Part shown: in pieces, positions 16,871 through 26,137 of the stretch
Position numbering within the stretch: the stretch's first letter is position 1
Layout of the letters: the number at the start of each line of letters is the position of its first letter
The notes under the pieces: model-generated
Database searches by the model: none
The model's input: the letters and a program-made list of their open reading frames with translations, nothing else
What the model was told of the DNA's origin: nothing
NCBI RefSeq assembly: GCF_003207825.1
Contig: NZ_NKTY01000005.1
Location: 62,001 to 126,000 of the forward strand
From: Komagataeibacter saccharivorans
GTDB lineage: Bacteria; Pseudomonadota; Alphaproteobacteria; Acetobacterales; Acetobacteraceae
Direction: 5' to 3'
DNA: 64,000 bases
Translations under genes and position numbers: made by a program

Positions 16871-19768
16871 ATGTCGAACGCCGCCCCCCTTAACGCCTCC
16901 TCCGTCGAGGCGATGACAGACGCCCTCCATGCCGCCCTTTTCCCGCCGGGGGGCACCGACGATACGCGCGCCCTGCCGCGTGAGGAGGCGATCGGGCTGT
17001 TCCGCCGCCACCTGTCGCGCTATCAGGCCCATGTGCGCGAGGCGTTCGAGCACCACCACCTGGGCGGGGCGGAAGCGGGCAAGCTGCTTGCCGCCTATAC
17101 CGATGGCATGATCCGGGTACTGGGCGAGTTCGCCATGCGGGAAGCCGGGATCGACTCGCAGCCCGAAGCCCCGTTCGCCGTTGCCGCGACTGGCGGATAC
17201 GGGCGCGGCCTTCTGGCCCCGTTCAGTGATATCGACCTTCTGTTCCTGACAGCGGACACGCAGGCGGAAGATGTGCGGGCCTGCGTGGAATACATCCTGT
17301 ATTTCCTGTGGGATCTGGGGCTGAAGGTCGGGCATGCCACCCGCACCATCAACGAATGCATTGCGGAGGCGGAAGCCGACACCACGGTCCGCACCACCCT
17401 GCTCGACGCGCGCGTGCTGACGGGTAGCGAGACCCTGTTTTCCATGTTCCAGGCCCGCTATATCGTGGCCTGCGTGCGGGCGGGGGCCGACCGTTTCATT
17501 ACCGACAAGCGCAAGGAACGCGCGGCGCGCCACCAGCGCTTTGGCGACAGCCCCTACCTTGTCGAACCCAACATCAAGGAAGGCCGGGGTGGCCTGCGCG
17601 ACCTGCAGACGCTGTACTGGATGTGCCGCTATACCTTCGGCACCCGGCATGTATCCGACCTGCTTGCGCCCGGGTTCAGTGAACTCGGCCTGCTGACCGA
17701 ACAGGAAGCCAAGCGCGCGCGGCGGGCATGGGACTTCCTGTGGCGTGTGCGCTTTCACCTGCATTACGTATCGGGCCGGGCGGAAGAGCGCCTGACATTC
17801 GATGTACAGCCGGTTGTGGGCGGGCGCATGGGTTACACCCGCCATGGTCGGCAGGTGGGCGTGGAGCGGTTCATGCGCCACTACTTTCTGACCGTGCGCG
17901 AGGTCATGCGCCTGACGCTGGTGCTGGAACCCGCCGTGCTGCGACAGGCCCTTGGCCCCGTGGCCAATGCGCCCGAAGCCGACAGCCAGATGCGCGATGC
18001 GGGCTTTACCGTGCTGGATGGCCGCATCCTGCCACAGCGCGGCACGTCGTTTGAAAACGAACCCATCCAGATGATGCGCCTGCTGGACTGGGCCAAGAAG
18101 CGCAAGCTGCCCATCCATCCCATGGCCATGCACCAGTTGATCCGCTGGGAACGCAAGGCCGCCAGCCTGCGCGGCGATCCGGAAACCGCGCGTATCTTCC
18201 TTGACCTCATGTGTGGCGATCCGCCCGAACGTCAGGCCCGCACGCCACGCGCGGGCGAGACACCGGATGCGCCGGATGCCTCCCCCAGTTTCCACCTGAT
18301 GGATGAGGGACGGCGCAAGGGCAACGCCTACTGGCTGCATATCCTTAACGAGACCGGCCTCATGGGTCGCCTGCTGCCCGACTGGTCGCGTGTCGTGGGG
18401 CAGATGCAGTTCGACACCTACCATGTGTTCACGGTTGATGAGCACATCATCGACGCGCTGCGCATTATGGGCCGGGTGGAACATGGCCAGATGGCCGATG
18501 AAATCCCCATCGCCTACGATCTTGCGCATAACCTGCATTCGCGCCGCGCGCTGTATGTTGCGGTGATGCTGCATGACATCGCCAAGGGCCGGGGCGGCGA
18601 CCATTCGGAAATCGGTTCGCAGATCGCGCTGTATGTCTGCCCCGAACTGGGCATGGACAGCGAGGAGACGGAAACCGTTTCATGGCTGGTGCTGCATCAC
18701 CTGCTGCTCAGCCACACCGCGTTCCAGCGTGATATCGACGACCCCAAGACCATCCTTGACCTTGCCGACATCATCCAGTCGCCCGAGCGCCTGCGCCTGC
18801 TGCTTTTGCTGACCATCGTGGACATGCGCGCCGTGGGTCCGCGCGTATGGAACGCATGGAAGGCGACGCTGCTGAACGAACTGTACATGCGCGTGGCCGA
18901 AGTGCTGGAAGGCAGCCTTGCCACCACCGAACGCGACGTGCGCGTGGAACGCGCCAAGGCCGCCACCGCACAGTGGCTGGTGGAAGAAGGCATGAACGCC
19001 ACCGATGTCGGCCACTTCATGGATCTGGGCTATGGCAGTTACTGGCTGTCGTTCGATCACGATACCCATGCCCGCCATGCCCGGCTGATTGGCGATTCCG
19101 AACGCCTGCATTCCCCCCTTACGGTAGAAACCCAGCCGCTTCCCGCCCGGGGCGTGACCGAGGTTACGATCTATGCCGCCGACCATCCCGGCCTGTTTTC
19201 CAAGATCGCGGGGGCGGTGGCCATTTCCGGGGCCTCGATCGTGGATGCGCGTATCCATACCATGACCAATGGCATGGCGCTGGATACGCTTTGGATTCAG
19301 GATGCGGGCGGCGCCGCGTTCGAGGAACCGCAGCAGCTTGGCCGCCTGTCGCTGCTGATCGAACAGGCGTTGACGGGCCGCATCAATATCGACCGCGAGA
19401 TTGCCCAGTGTGGCCGCCGTCTGAGCGGGCGGCGCATGCGGGCCATCCATGTGCCGCCGCGCGTGGTGATCGACAACCGGGCGTCGAACACCTGCACCGT
19501 AGTCGAAATCAATGGTCGGGACCGCCCCGGCCTGCTGCATGATGTCACCGCCGCACTGAGCGAACAGAAACTGCAGATCGCGTCGGCCCATATCACCACC
19601 TACGGCGTGCGGGCAGTGGACGTGTTCTACGTCAAGGACCTGTTCGGCCTGAAGATAACGGACAAGGAACGCCTGAACCGCATCCGCACTGCCCTGCTGT
19701 CCGGCCTGCAGGAAGCGGAGGCAGCGGCACAGCGCCGTTCCTCCGAACTGGAAAGCATCACGATCTGA
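16871..19768 (+). CDS. glnD: [Protein-PII] uridylyltransferase/uridylyl-removing enzyme
   Basis: Bifunctional nitrogen sensor that adds UMP to PII under low glutamine and removes it under high glutamine. Domain order over 965 residues: nucleotidyltransferase core with GGYGRGLLAPFSDIDLLFL from about residue 108, an HD hydrolase domain with VMLHDIAKGRGGDHS (His568-Asp569), and two ACT domains at about 763-840 (TIYAADHPGLFSKIAG) and 877-950 (INGRDRPGLLHDVTAAL), which bind glutamine. All key motifs are present, so both activities should be intact. Its 3' end overlaps the convergent TPR gene by 11 bases. gltBD, the glutamate synthase that PII signalling relates to, is in the same window. Confidence 0.98.
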   Translation: MSNAAPLNASSVEAMTDALHAALFPPGGTDDTRALPREEAIGLFRRHLSRYQAHVREAFEHHHLGGAEAGKLLAAYTDGMIRVLGEFAMREAGIDSQPEAPFAVAATGGYGRGLLAPFSDIDLLFLTADTQAEDVRACVEYILYFLWDLGLKVGHATRTINECIAEAEADTTVRTTLLDARVLTGSETLFSMFQARYIVACVRAGADRFITDKRKERAARHQRFGDSPYLVEPNIKEGRGGLRDLQTLYWMCRYTFGTRHVSDLLAPGFSELGLLTEQEAKRARRAWDFLWRVRFHLHYVSGRAEERLTFDVQPVVGGRMGYTRHGRQVGVERFMRHYFLTVREVMRLTLVLEPAVLRQALGPVANAPEADSQMRDAGFTVLDGRILPQRGTSFENEPIQMMRLLDWAKKRKLPIHPMAMHQLIRWERKAASLRGDPETARIFLDLMCGDPPERQARTPRAGETPDAPDASPSFHLMDEGRRKGNAYWLHILNETGLMGRLLPDWSRVVGQMQFDTYHVFTVDEHIIDALRIMGRVEHGQMADEIPIAYDLAHNLHSRRALYVAVMLHDIAKGRGGDHSEIGSQIALYVCPELGMDSEETETVSWLVLHHLLLSHTAFQRDIDDPKTILDLADIIQSPERLRLLLLLTIVDMRAVGPRVWNAWKATLLNELYMRVAEVLEGSLATTERDVRVERAKAATAQWLVEEGMNATDVGHFMDLGYGSYWLSFDHDTHARHARLIGDSERLHSPLTVETQPLPARGVTEVTIYAADHPGLFSKIAGAVAISGASIVDARIHTMTNGMALDTLWIQDAGGAAFEEPQQLGRLSLLIEQALTGRINIDREIAQCGRRLSGRRMRAIHVPPRVVIDNRASNTCTVVEINGRDRPGLLHDVTAALSEQKLQIASAHITTYGVRAVDVFYVKDLFGLKITDKERLNRIRTALLSGLQEAEAAAQRRSSELESITI

Positions 19769-21719
19769 CAGTCTCCCGCCCTGCAATCCATGCCTGCAGG
19801 GCGCTGCTGACAGCCGTCATGACCGCCCCCCACGCCTGATCGGGGGGCTGAAGGCCGCCCTGCCGGAACTGCCACAGGGACGGATACCACCGGCTGCGCG
19901 GGCAGCCGTCCGGCACAGGTGGATAACCCGGGGGCACACCCTCCGGCCCGTCCAGATCAAAGGCGGGATACCAGCGCCAGTCCCCCCCGAAACGATTGAG
20001 CAGCCAGACCGGGCACCCCATGGCCCCGGCCAGATGGGCCGCGAGCGTATCCACGCTGATGACCAGATCCAGCGTCGTGATCAGGTGCGCCGTATCGAGC
20101 AGATCGGCATCAGGCGCAAGGCTGTGCCGCACGAAGCCTGCCTGCACACCTTCAGCGACCCGTGGCTGCACGGATATGAACTCCACTCCCGTCACCTGTG
20201 TCAGCGGCGCCAGCGCCGCAACAGGCACGGAACGCCGTGCGTCAAAGCGATAGGCCGGATTGCCGGCATGGCACAGGCCGATGCGTAGCGGCCCCTTTGT
20301 CCTTTTGTGCGTCCGCCACGGTTTTTCCCCCAGATAAGGTTTGAACTCAGGCACCTGCGCGCCACCCAACACATGCGGCAGGCTGAACAGGTCGCACTGA
20401 CTGGTGATGCCCATATTTACATATTCATCAGGAGCGATAATTTTTATCGGGTAATCCACCCCATTCGCCGTTGCGCACCCCAATGTATGCACAAGCCTGC
20501 GCAGTGCCTGCGGCACCGCCAGCACGATGGGCGCACGCTGCGCCGCAAGCGGCACGTAACGCAGGAAATGAATGGCATCGCCCAGTCCCTGCGCCAGATG
20601 CACCAGCACCTTCCCGCCCCCGGCGGACACCCGACCGTCCCATCGTGGCAGATGGCTGGCCGATGGATGGGGCGGCAGAAAGGCAAGCCGGGATTCCCAC
20701 AACGTCCATCCCTGCTCCATCTCGCCACAGGCCAGCAGGGCGACACCCATATTGAAGCGGGCGCGTGCCTGTGTGTCCTCATCAACTGGCGGGGTCGTGG
20801 CCAGTATGGCGTCATAAGCCAGGCGGGCTGCGACGGGCTGACCGCCTTCAAACAGTCCGGTGGCATGGTTCAGGGCGATGCGGGCATCGGATGGCTGCAT
20901 GTGCATCGCCTGTCGCAGGGCGGCATCCGCGCCCGCCATATCCCCCAACGCCATGCGGGCGAGACCAAGGTTGTTACAGGCTTCCACCGAAGGTGCATGA
21001 TCCATGGCCCGCTGAAGCCTGTCCACGGCATCCCGCATATGCCCACCCGCGAACAGCAGTGCCCCAAGTTGCGACAGCGCCACCCCATCGTGCGGATCAT
21101 GTTCCAGATGCGCGCGTAAAAGCGTCTCCGCCTCCTTCCGCGCGCCGAGGGCCAGCAGCATTTCCACCAGTTCATGCAGATATTCCGCCCGGCCGGGGGC
21201 AAGGCGCACGGCCTGCCGCATCTGCGCGCACGCCGCTGTCCGCCTTCCGCGTCGCCACAGGAAACGGGCATGCAGGGCGCGACTGTCACCATCATGCGGA
21301 CTAGCCAGACTGACCACGCGCGCATAGGCACGGGCGGCGGCCAGCGTATCACCCGTGCTTTCCATCATGTCGGCTGCGCACAGCATGATGGCGACGTCAT
21401 CGGGATGCGACAGGCAGGCAATGTTCATAGCTGCCCGCGCAGCATCATGATGCCCCTGCACCAGCAGCGCACGCGCCAGCACGACATGATACTGCCCCCG
21501 TGGCGCGATACGCAGCGCGCGACCGGCCAGACCGATGGCAACATCCGCCCGGCCAATGGCCAGCGCCACGCAGGCCAGACCGTGAAGCGCATCGGGATCG
21601 TCCCCCTGCACGTCCTGCAGTTGGGCGAAACAGGCCCGCGCGGTTACGATGTCATCCGCCAGCAGGGCGGCATGCCCCTGCGCCAGCCTGCCTTCGCGGT
21701 CATGGCTACCCTGCATCAT
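19758..21719 (-). CDS. TPR protein with C-terminal glycosyltransferase-like domain
   Basis: A 653-residue protein. The N-terminal ~320 residues are tandem tetratricopeptide-like repeats (for example HGLACVALAIGRADVAIGLA, ACNNLGLARMALGDMAGADA). The C-terminal half carries KVLVHLAQGLGDAIHFLRYV, a nucleotide-binding-like loop, then GLCHAGNPAYRFDARRSVP, ISVDTLAAHLAGAMGCPVWLL and RFGGDWRWY, which is the heptosyltransferase-like GT-B pattern found in bacterial TPR-glycosyltransferase fusions. Substrate is unknown. I chose an ATG at 21719 because AAGGGGAGG stands 5 bases before it; an ATG at 21776 lacks a ribosome site. It is divergent from the carboxypeptidase gene and overlaps glnD at the 3' end. 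Confidence 0.82.
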   Translation of the reverse strand: MMQGSHDREGRLAQGHAALLADDIVTARACFAQLQDVQGDDPDALHGLACVALAIGRADVAIGLAGRALRIAPRGQYHVVLARALLVQGHHDAARAAMNIACLSHPDDVAIMLCAADMMESTGDTLAAARAYARVVSLASPHDGDSRALHARFLWRRGRRTAACAQMRQAVRLAPGRAEYLHELVEMLLALGARKEAETLLRAHLEHDPHDGVALSQLGALLFAGGHMRDAVDRLQRAMDHAPSVEACNNLGLARMALGDMAGADAALRQAMHMQPSDARIALNHATGLFEGGQPVAARLAYDAILATTPPVDEDTQARARFNMGVALLACGEMEQGWTLWESRLAFLPPHPSASHLPRWDGRVSAGGGKVLVHLAQGLGDAIHFLRYVPLAAQRAPIVLAVPQALRRLVHTLGCATANGVDYPIKIIAPDEYVNMGITSQCDLFSLPHVLGGAQVPEFKPYLGEKPWRTHKRTKGPLRIGLCHAGNPAYRFDARRSVPVAALAPLTQVTGVEFISVQPRVAEGVQAGFVRHSLAPDADLLDTAHLITTLDLVISVDTLAAHLAGAMGCPVWLLNRFGGDWRWYPAFDLDGPEGVPPGYPPVPDGCPRSRWYPSLWQFRQGGLQPPDQAWGAVMTAVSSALQAWIAGRETVRS

Positions 21720-21812
21720 CCGGCCCTCCCCTTGCATGGCGCGGCACGCTCCCGCACAGTTCACGCACCAGTCCATACGGGACAGACCATTAAGATTCAG
21801 TCAGGACCCCAC

Positions 21813-23327
21813 ATGAATATCCAGTCCAGCCATGCCGGTCAGCAGGCCTATGACACATTGCGACAGCGCTTCGCCCGTATGGGACAGATCCGCAATGCGC
21901 TGGGCATTCTGGGCTGGGACAAGGATACGATGATGCCGGTGGGCGCGAGCGACAGCCGCGCCGAAAGCATCGCAACCCTTGCCGTCCTGTCGCACGAACT
22001 CATGACCGCGCCGGACATGGCCGAACTGCTGGATCGCGCGCAGCCCCCGGCCGACGCCATGGCACAGGCCAACCTGCATGAAATGCGCCGCCAGCACGCC
22101 CATGCGGCCGCCGTGCCCGGTGAACTGGTGGAAGCCGCGTCCCGCGCCGCGTCACGCTGCGAGATGGCATGGCGCACCGCCCGCCAGAACAGCGATTTCG
22201 CCTCCCTGCTGCCGCAACTGCAGGCGGTGCTGTCCTGCACGCGCGAAATCGCGGCGGCAAAGGCCGAAGCCCTTGGCCTCAGCCCCTATGATGCGCTGCT
22301 GGACCAGTATGACGCGGGCACACGGCAGGCTGATATCGACCCGGTCTTTGCCGAACTGGCGCGCGAACTGCCGGACCTTATTGCATCCGCGCTCGCACAT
22401 CAGGACAGCCTGCCGCCGCCGCGCGCGCCCTCCGGTCCGTTCGGGGTGGGGGCACAGGAAAAGCTGGGAACGGAAACCATGGCGGCCATGGGATTCGATA
22501 TGCAGCGCGGGCGGCTTGATGTCAGCCTGCACCCCTTCTGTGGCGGGGCGGAGGACGATGTGCGCATCACCACCCGTTACGTGGAAGATGACTGCCTGAA
22601 CGCCCTGATGGGTATCGTGCATGAAACCGGCCACGCCCTGTATGAACAGGGACTGCCGCGGGCATGGCGCGCGCAGCCGGTCGGCGAGGCACGGGGCATG
22701 AGCCTGCATGAAAGCCAGTCCCTGCTGATGGAAATGCAGATATGCCGCTCGCGCCCCTTCATGGACTGGATGGCCCCGCGCCTGCGCGCGGCGTTTGATG
22801 GCACGGCGGATGACGGGGCGTGGGACGCCGCCAACCTGCACCGCCTCATGACCCGCGTACGCCCCGGGTTCATCCGGGTGGATGCCGATGAAATCACATA
22901 TCCGGCCCATATCCTCGTCCGGTACGAGATGGAAACCGCGCTGATCGCTGGCACGATGAAGCTGTCCGACCTGCCGGACGCCTTCAATGCCCGCATCCAT
23001 GACCTGCTTGGCCTGACCGTGACCGAAGACCGGCTGGGCTGCCTACAGGACATTCACTGGCCATCGGGTTCATGGGGGTATTTCCCCACCTACACGCTGG
23101 GCGCGATCATCGCGGCCCAGTTGCGTGAAGCCGCCGAGCGGGACACACCCGACATGATGGCCGCCATCGGCAGGGGCGATTTCTCCCCCCTGCTTGGCTG
23201 GCTGCGGCCACGCATCCATGCCCGTGGCAGCGGGGCCTCGACCATTGATATCGTACGCGACGCGACGGGGGCCGCCCCCAATACCGGGCCTTACCTGCGT
23301 CACCTGCGCCAGCGTTACTGCGCGTAA
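21813..23327 (+). CDS. M32 carboxypeptidase (Taq family)
   Basis: Cytoplasmic zinc metallocarboxypeptidase of 504 residues that removes C-terminal amino acids. The zinc motif HETGH is at residues 270-274 in MGIVHETGHALYEQGLP. Other family blocks are LGILGWDKDTMMPVGASDSR near the N-terminus, DVRITTRYVEDD, MSLHESQSLLMEMQI, RVDADEITYPAHILVRYEME and the ending DIHWPSGSWGYFPTYTLGA. The start at 21813 has AGGA 7 bases upstream and fits the usual family N-terminus; the same frame is open far upstream but that part is the antisense of the TPR gene. Confidence 0.96.
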   Translation: MNIQSSHAGQQAYDTLRQRFARMGQIRNALGILGWDKDTMMPVGASDSRAESIATLAVLSHELMTAPDMAELLDRAQPPADAMAQANLHEMRRQHAHAAAVPGELVEAASRAASRCEMAWRTARQNSDFASLLPQLQAVLSCTREIAAAKAEALGLSPYDALLDQYDAGTRQADIDPVFAELARELPDLIASALAHQDSLPPPRAPSGPFGVGAQEKLGTETMAAMGFDMQRGRLDVSLHPFCGGAEDDVRITTRYVEDDCLNALMGIVHETGHALYEQGLPRAWRAQPVGEARGMSLHESQSLLMEMQICRSRPFMDWMAPRLRAAFDGTADDGAWDAANLHRLMTRVRPGFIRVDADEITYPAHILVRYEMETALIAGTMKLSDLPDAFNARIHDLLGLTVTEDRLGCLQDIHWPSGSWGYFPTYTLGAIIAAQLREAAERDTPDMMAAIGRGDFSPLLGWLRPRIHARGSGASTIDIVRDATGAAPNTGPYLRHLRQRYCA

Positions 23328-23341
23328 GCCTGAAAAAGCCG

Positions 23342-23373
23342 CCGCCCTTTGCCACCGCATCGGTGAAGGGCGG
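23342..23373 (+). terminator. Imperfect stem-loop after the M32 carboxypeptidase
   Basis: Arms CCGCCCTT and AAGGGCGG with an inner CACCG/CGGTG extension and a small bulge, 14 bases after the stop. No T-run follows, so termination strength is uncertain. Confidence 0.4.
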
Positions 23374-23428
23374 ACATGCTGCATCATGCCCTTGCCATTC
23401 ACGGCGGTTCGTGACGAGATACCGCGCG

Positions 23429-24580
23429 ATGTACGCGAACTCCTCCCCCATCATCCGCCGCCTGCGCCATGCGGGCTTCCTTCTGGCCTGCGGCACCGCC
23501 ATGCTGGGCACCGTGCAGGCCGCCCATGCCGCCAAGCCCGCGCCGCCGCTCAACCCGCCCGCGGCGCTGGAAGAGGTGGCGTCCTCCACCACCAGCGCGT
23601 GGGACCGCGTGGCCGTGCTGCCCGATGGCCGGTTGCTGGTGGAACTGCCCCGCTGGGCAGGAAATACCGGACCGGGCCTCGCGGTGCTGGACGCCAGCGG
23701 CACGCCCCATCCCTACCCTGACGACGCATGGAACGACTCCGCCACACCGGCGGCCAGACGTCTGGTGGCACCTACGGACATCCAGATGGAGGCAGACGGC
23801 ACGCTATGGGTGCTGGATAGCGGACAGCCCGACCCCACCCGACCGCCTGTGGCGGATGGCCCCAAGATCGTAAAGATCGACGCCCATACCGGCCAGGTCG
23901 CGCAGACATGGGCCATCGACCCGTCCATGCTGCATGATGGCAGCCATCCCGCCACCATGCGTGTGGGGCGCGGGCATGCCTTCATCGGGGATTCGGGCGT
24001 TCCGGCCATGATCGTGATCCGGCTGGACACCAACCGGCAGCGGCGGCTTATGCAGCACACCTCATCCCTCACGGCGGGCCAGCCCATTACCGTCAATGGT
24101 CGCGTACTGACCAATGCGACGGGCCATACCGCCATTGTCAACATAAGCCAGATGGCCATAAGCCCCGACGGGCAGTGGCTGTATTTCGAACCGCTATGCG
24201 GTCCGGTCTACAAGCTGGATACCGACCTGCTGATCGATCCGACCGTAACCCCCATCGAACTGGAAGAAGGGCCTACGCTGTGGTACAAGACCCCGGCGCT
24301 GGGCGGAATCACGCTGGCGCCCGACGGTACGCTGTATTTCAATGATGTATCGACCAACAGCATCTTCCGGCTGATGCCCGACCGGGTTTACCAGAAAATC
24401 GTAACAGACAGCCGCCTGCACTGGCCCGGTGGCTCCTTCGCCACGCGCGACGGGCAGCTTTACATCCCCACGGGCCAGATCGACCTTACCGCCCCGTTCA
24501 ATGGCGGGCATAACGCCATCCAGTGGCCCGTTCATATCTACCGCATCAATATCGGCGCGCTGCCCCCGCCCAAATTCTGA
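23429..24580 (+). CDS. Secreted Yellow/MRJP-family beta-propeller protein
   Basis: A 383-residue exported protein. Start chosen at 23429 because it opens a good signal peptide (MYANSS, basic RRLRH, hydrophobic GFLLACGTAMLGTV, cleavage after AAHA). The mature part resembles the major royal jelly protein/Yellow family: LPDGRLLVELPRW, LVAPTDIQMEADGTLWVLDSG, NISQMAISPDGQWLYFEPL, GGITLAPDGTLYFNDVSTNSIFRL and QWPVHIYRINI. These form a six-blade beta-propeller in known structures. Bacterial members are common but mostly of unknown function. It is followed 77 bases later by thrC with no obvious functional link. Confidence 0.83.
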   Translation: MYANSSPIIRRLRHAGFLLACGTAMLGTVQAAHAAKPAPPLNPPAALEEVASSTTSAWDRVAVLPDGRLLVELPRWAGNTGPGLAVLDASGTPHPYPDDAWNDSATPAARRLVAPTDIQMEADGTLWVLDSGQPDPTRPPVADGPKIVKIDAHTGQVAQTWAIDPSMLHDGSHPATMRVGRGHAFIGDSGVPAMIVIRLDTNRQRRLMQHTSSLTAGQPITVNGRVLTNATGHTAIVNISQMAISPDGQWLYFEPLCGPVYKLDTDLLIDPTVTPIELEEGPTLWYKTPALGGITLAPDGTLYFNDVSTNSIFRLMPDRVYQKIVTDSRLHWPGGSFATRDGQLYIPTGQIDLTAPFNGGHNAIQWPVHIYRINIGALPPPKF

Positions 24581-24657
24581 CACACCACGCGCGGAATTGC
24601 GCGGGGGGCCGCATGCGCCCCCTTCGCGCGGGGGACGGTTGGGATTATGATAGGGGG

Positions 24658-26058
24658 ATGCGCTATATTTCTACCCGGGGGACTGCCCCCGTCCGCGATT
24701 TTTCGTCCGTTCTGCTGGCGGGGCTGGCAGAGGACGGTGGCCTGTACCTGCCGGAAAGCTGGCCCGAACTTTCGGTAGCCCAGTGGCGCGAACTGCGCGC
24801 CCTGCCCTATCCCGAACTGGCGGCCCGCATCATCGCCCCCTTTGCCGAAGGGTCGATCACGCATGATGTGCTGCTGAAGCTGTGCCGCGAGGCCTACACC
24901 CGATTCGACCATCCGGCGATCGTGCCGCTGACGCAGGTGGAAGACGGGCTGTTCGTGCAGGAACTGTTCCACGGCCCGACGCTCGCGTTCAAGGACATGG
25001 CCATGCAGTTGCTTGGCCGCCTGTTCGACCATGTACTGACCGAGCGGAATGAAACCGTCACCATCGTCGGCGCGACATCGGGCGATACCGGGTCGGCGGC
25101 GATCGAAGCCTGTCGTGGGCGTGAACGGCTGCGCGTGGTGATCCTGCACCCCGAAGGCCGCACGTCGGAAGTGCAGCGCCGGCAGATGACCACCGTGCGG
25201 GAACCCAACGTGACCAACCTTGCGGTACAGGGCACGTTCGATGACTGTCAGGACATGGTCAAGGCCATGTTCGCCGATCTGCCCTTCCGCACCGACATGC
25301 GCCTGTCGGCGGTCAATTCCATCAACTGGGCGCGCATTGCGGCGCAGGTGCCCTATTACGTCTATGCGGCCCTGGCGATGGGCGCGCCGGACCGGGAAGT
25401 CTCGTTCGCGGTGCCCACCGGCAATTTCGGCAACGTGCTGGCCGCATGGGTCGCGCGCCGCATGGGGCTGCCCATCCGCGCGCTGTGTGTGGGATCGAAC
25501 CGCAACGACATCCTGTCGCGCTTCCTGAATGAAAACGACATGAGCATCCACGGCGTGGTGCCCAGCCTGTCGCCTTCCATGGATATTCAGGTATCTTCCA
25601 ATTTCGAGCGCCTGCTGTTCGAACTGCTCGACCGGGATGCGACGGCCTGCGCAAGGATCATGACCGAGTTCCGCAAGACCGGCGTGATGAAGGTGGCAGA
25701 CCCCGTATGGGACCGCGCCCATGCGCTGTTCCACGGGGTATCGCTGGATGACGCCGCGACGCTGGCGGAAATCCGCACGCTGAACAATCGCAGCCATTAT
25801 CTGGCCGACCCGCATACCGCCATCGGCATCGCCGCGGGCCGCGCCTTCCGCGAACCGGGCATTCCCATGGTGGCCATGGCGACCGCGCATCCCGCCAAGT
25901 TCCCCGATGCGATGGCGCAGGCAACCGGCATCCGCCCCGCCCTGCCCGCCGCACTGGCCGATCTGTATGACCGCCCCGAGCGCTACAGCGTGGTTCCGGC
26001 GGATCTGAACATGATCGAGGACAGGGTGCGCGCCGCCGTGATGACCAACGCGGGCTGA
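24658..26058 (+). CDS. thrC: Threonine synthase
   Basis: PLP enzyme that converts O-phosphohomoserine to threonine. The N-terminal MRYISTRGTAPVRDFSSVLL is the standard family start, which decides the ATG at 24658. The PLP lysine is Lys112 in GPTLAFKDMAMQLLG; TIVGATSGDTGSAAIEACRG binds the cofactor phosphate region, and VPTGNFGNVLAAW and SSNFERLLFELL are later family blocks. Length 466 matches the long form of the enzyme found in proteobacteria. A run of G sits immediately before the ATG, closer than a usual ribosome site. Confidence 0.97.
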   Translation: MRYISTRGTAPVRDFSSVLLAGLAEDGGLYLPESWPELSVAQWRELRALPYPELAARIIAPFAEGSITHDVLLKLCREAYTRFDHPAIVPLTQVEDGLFVQELFHGPTLAFKDMAMQLLGRLFDHVLTERNETVTIVGATSGDTGSAAIEACRGRERLRVVILHPEGRTSEVQRRQMTTVREPNVTNLAVQGTFDDCQDMVKAMFADLPFRTDMRLSAVNSINWARIAAQVPYYVYAALAMGAPDREVSFAVPTGNFGNVLAAWVARRMGLPIRALCVGSNRNDILSRFLNENDMSIHGVVPSLSPSMDIQVSSNFERLLFELLDRDATACARIMTEFRKTGVMKVADPVWDRAHALFHGVSLDDAATLAEIRTLNNRSHYLADPHTAIGIAAGRAFREPGIPMVAMATAHPAKFPDAMAQATGIRPALPAALADLYDRPERYSVVPADLNMIEDRVRAAVMTNAG

Positions 26059-26137
26059 CGCTTCCTTCCTCCATTCCCTTACGCCAACAAGGGGCGGCAC
26101 GGGCGCGAACATGCGCCATGCGGCCCGCAGGACCAGC

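Noticed and set aside
16844-18604. A 586-codon open frame on the minus strand
   Set aside because: Antisense to glnD, whose nucleotidyltransferase and HD motifs are in the plus-strand frame.
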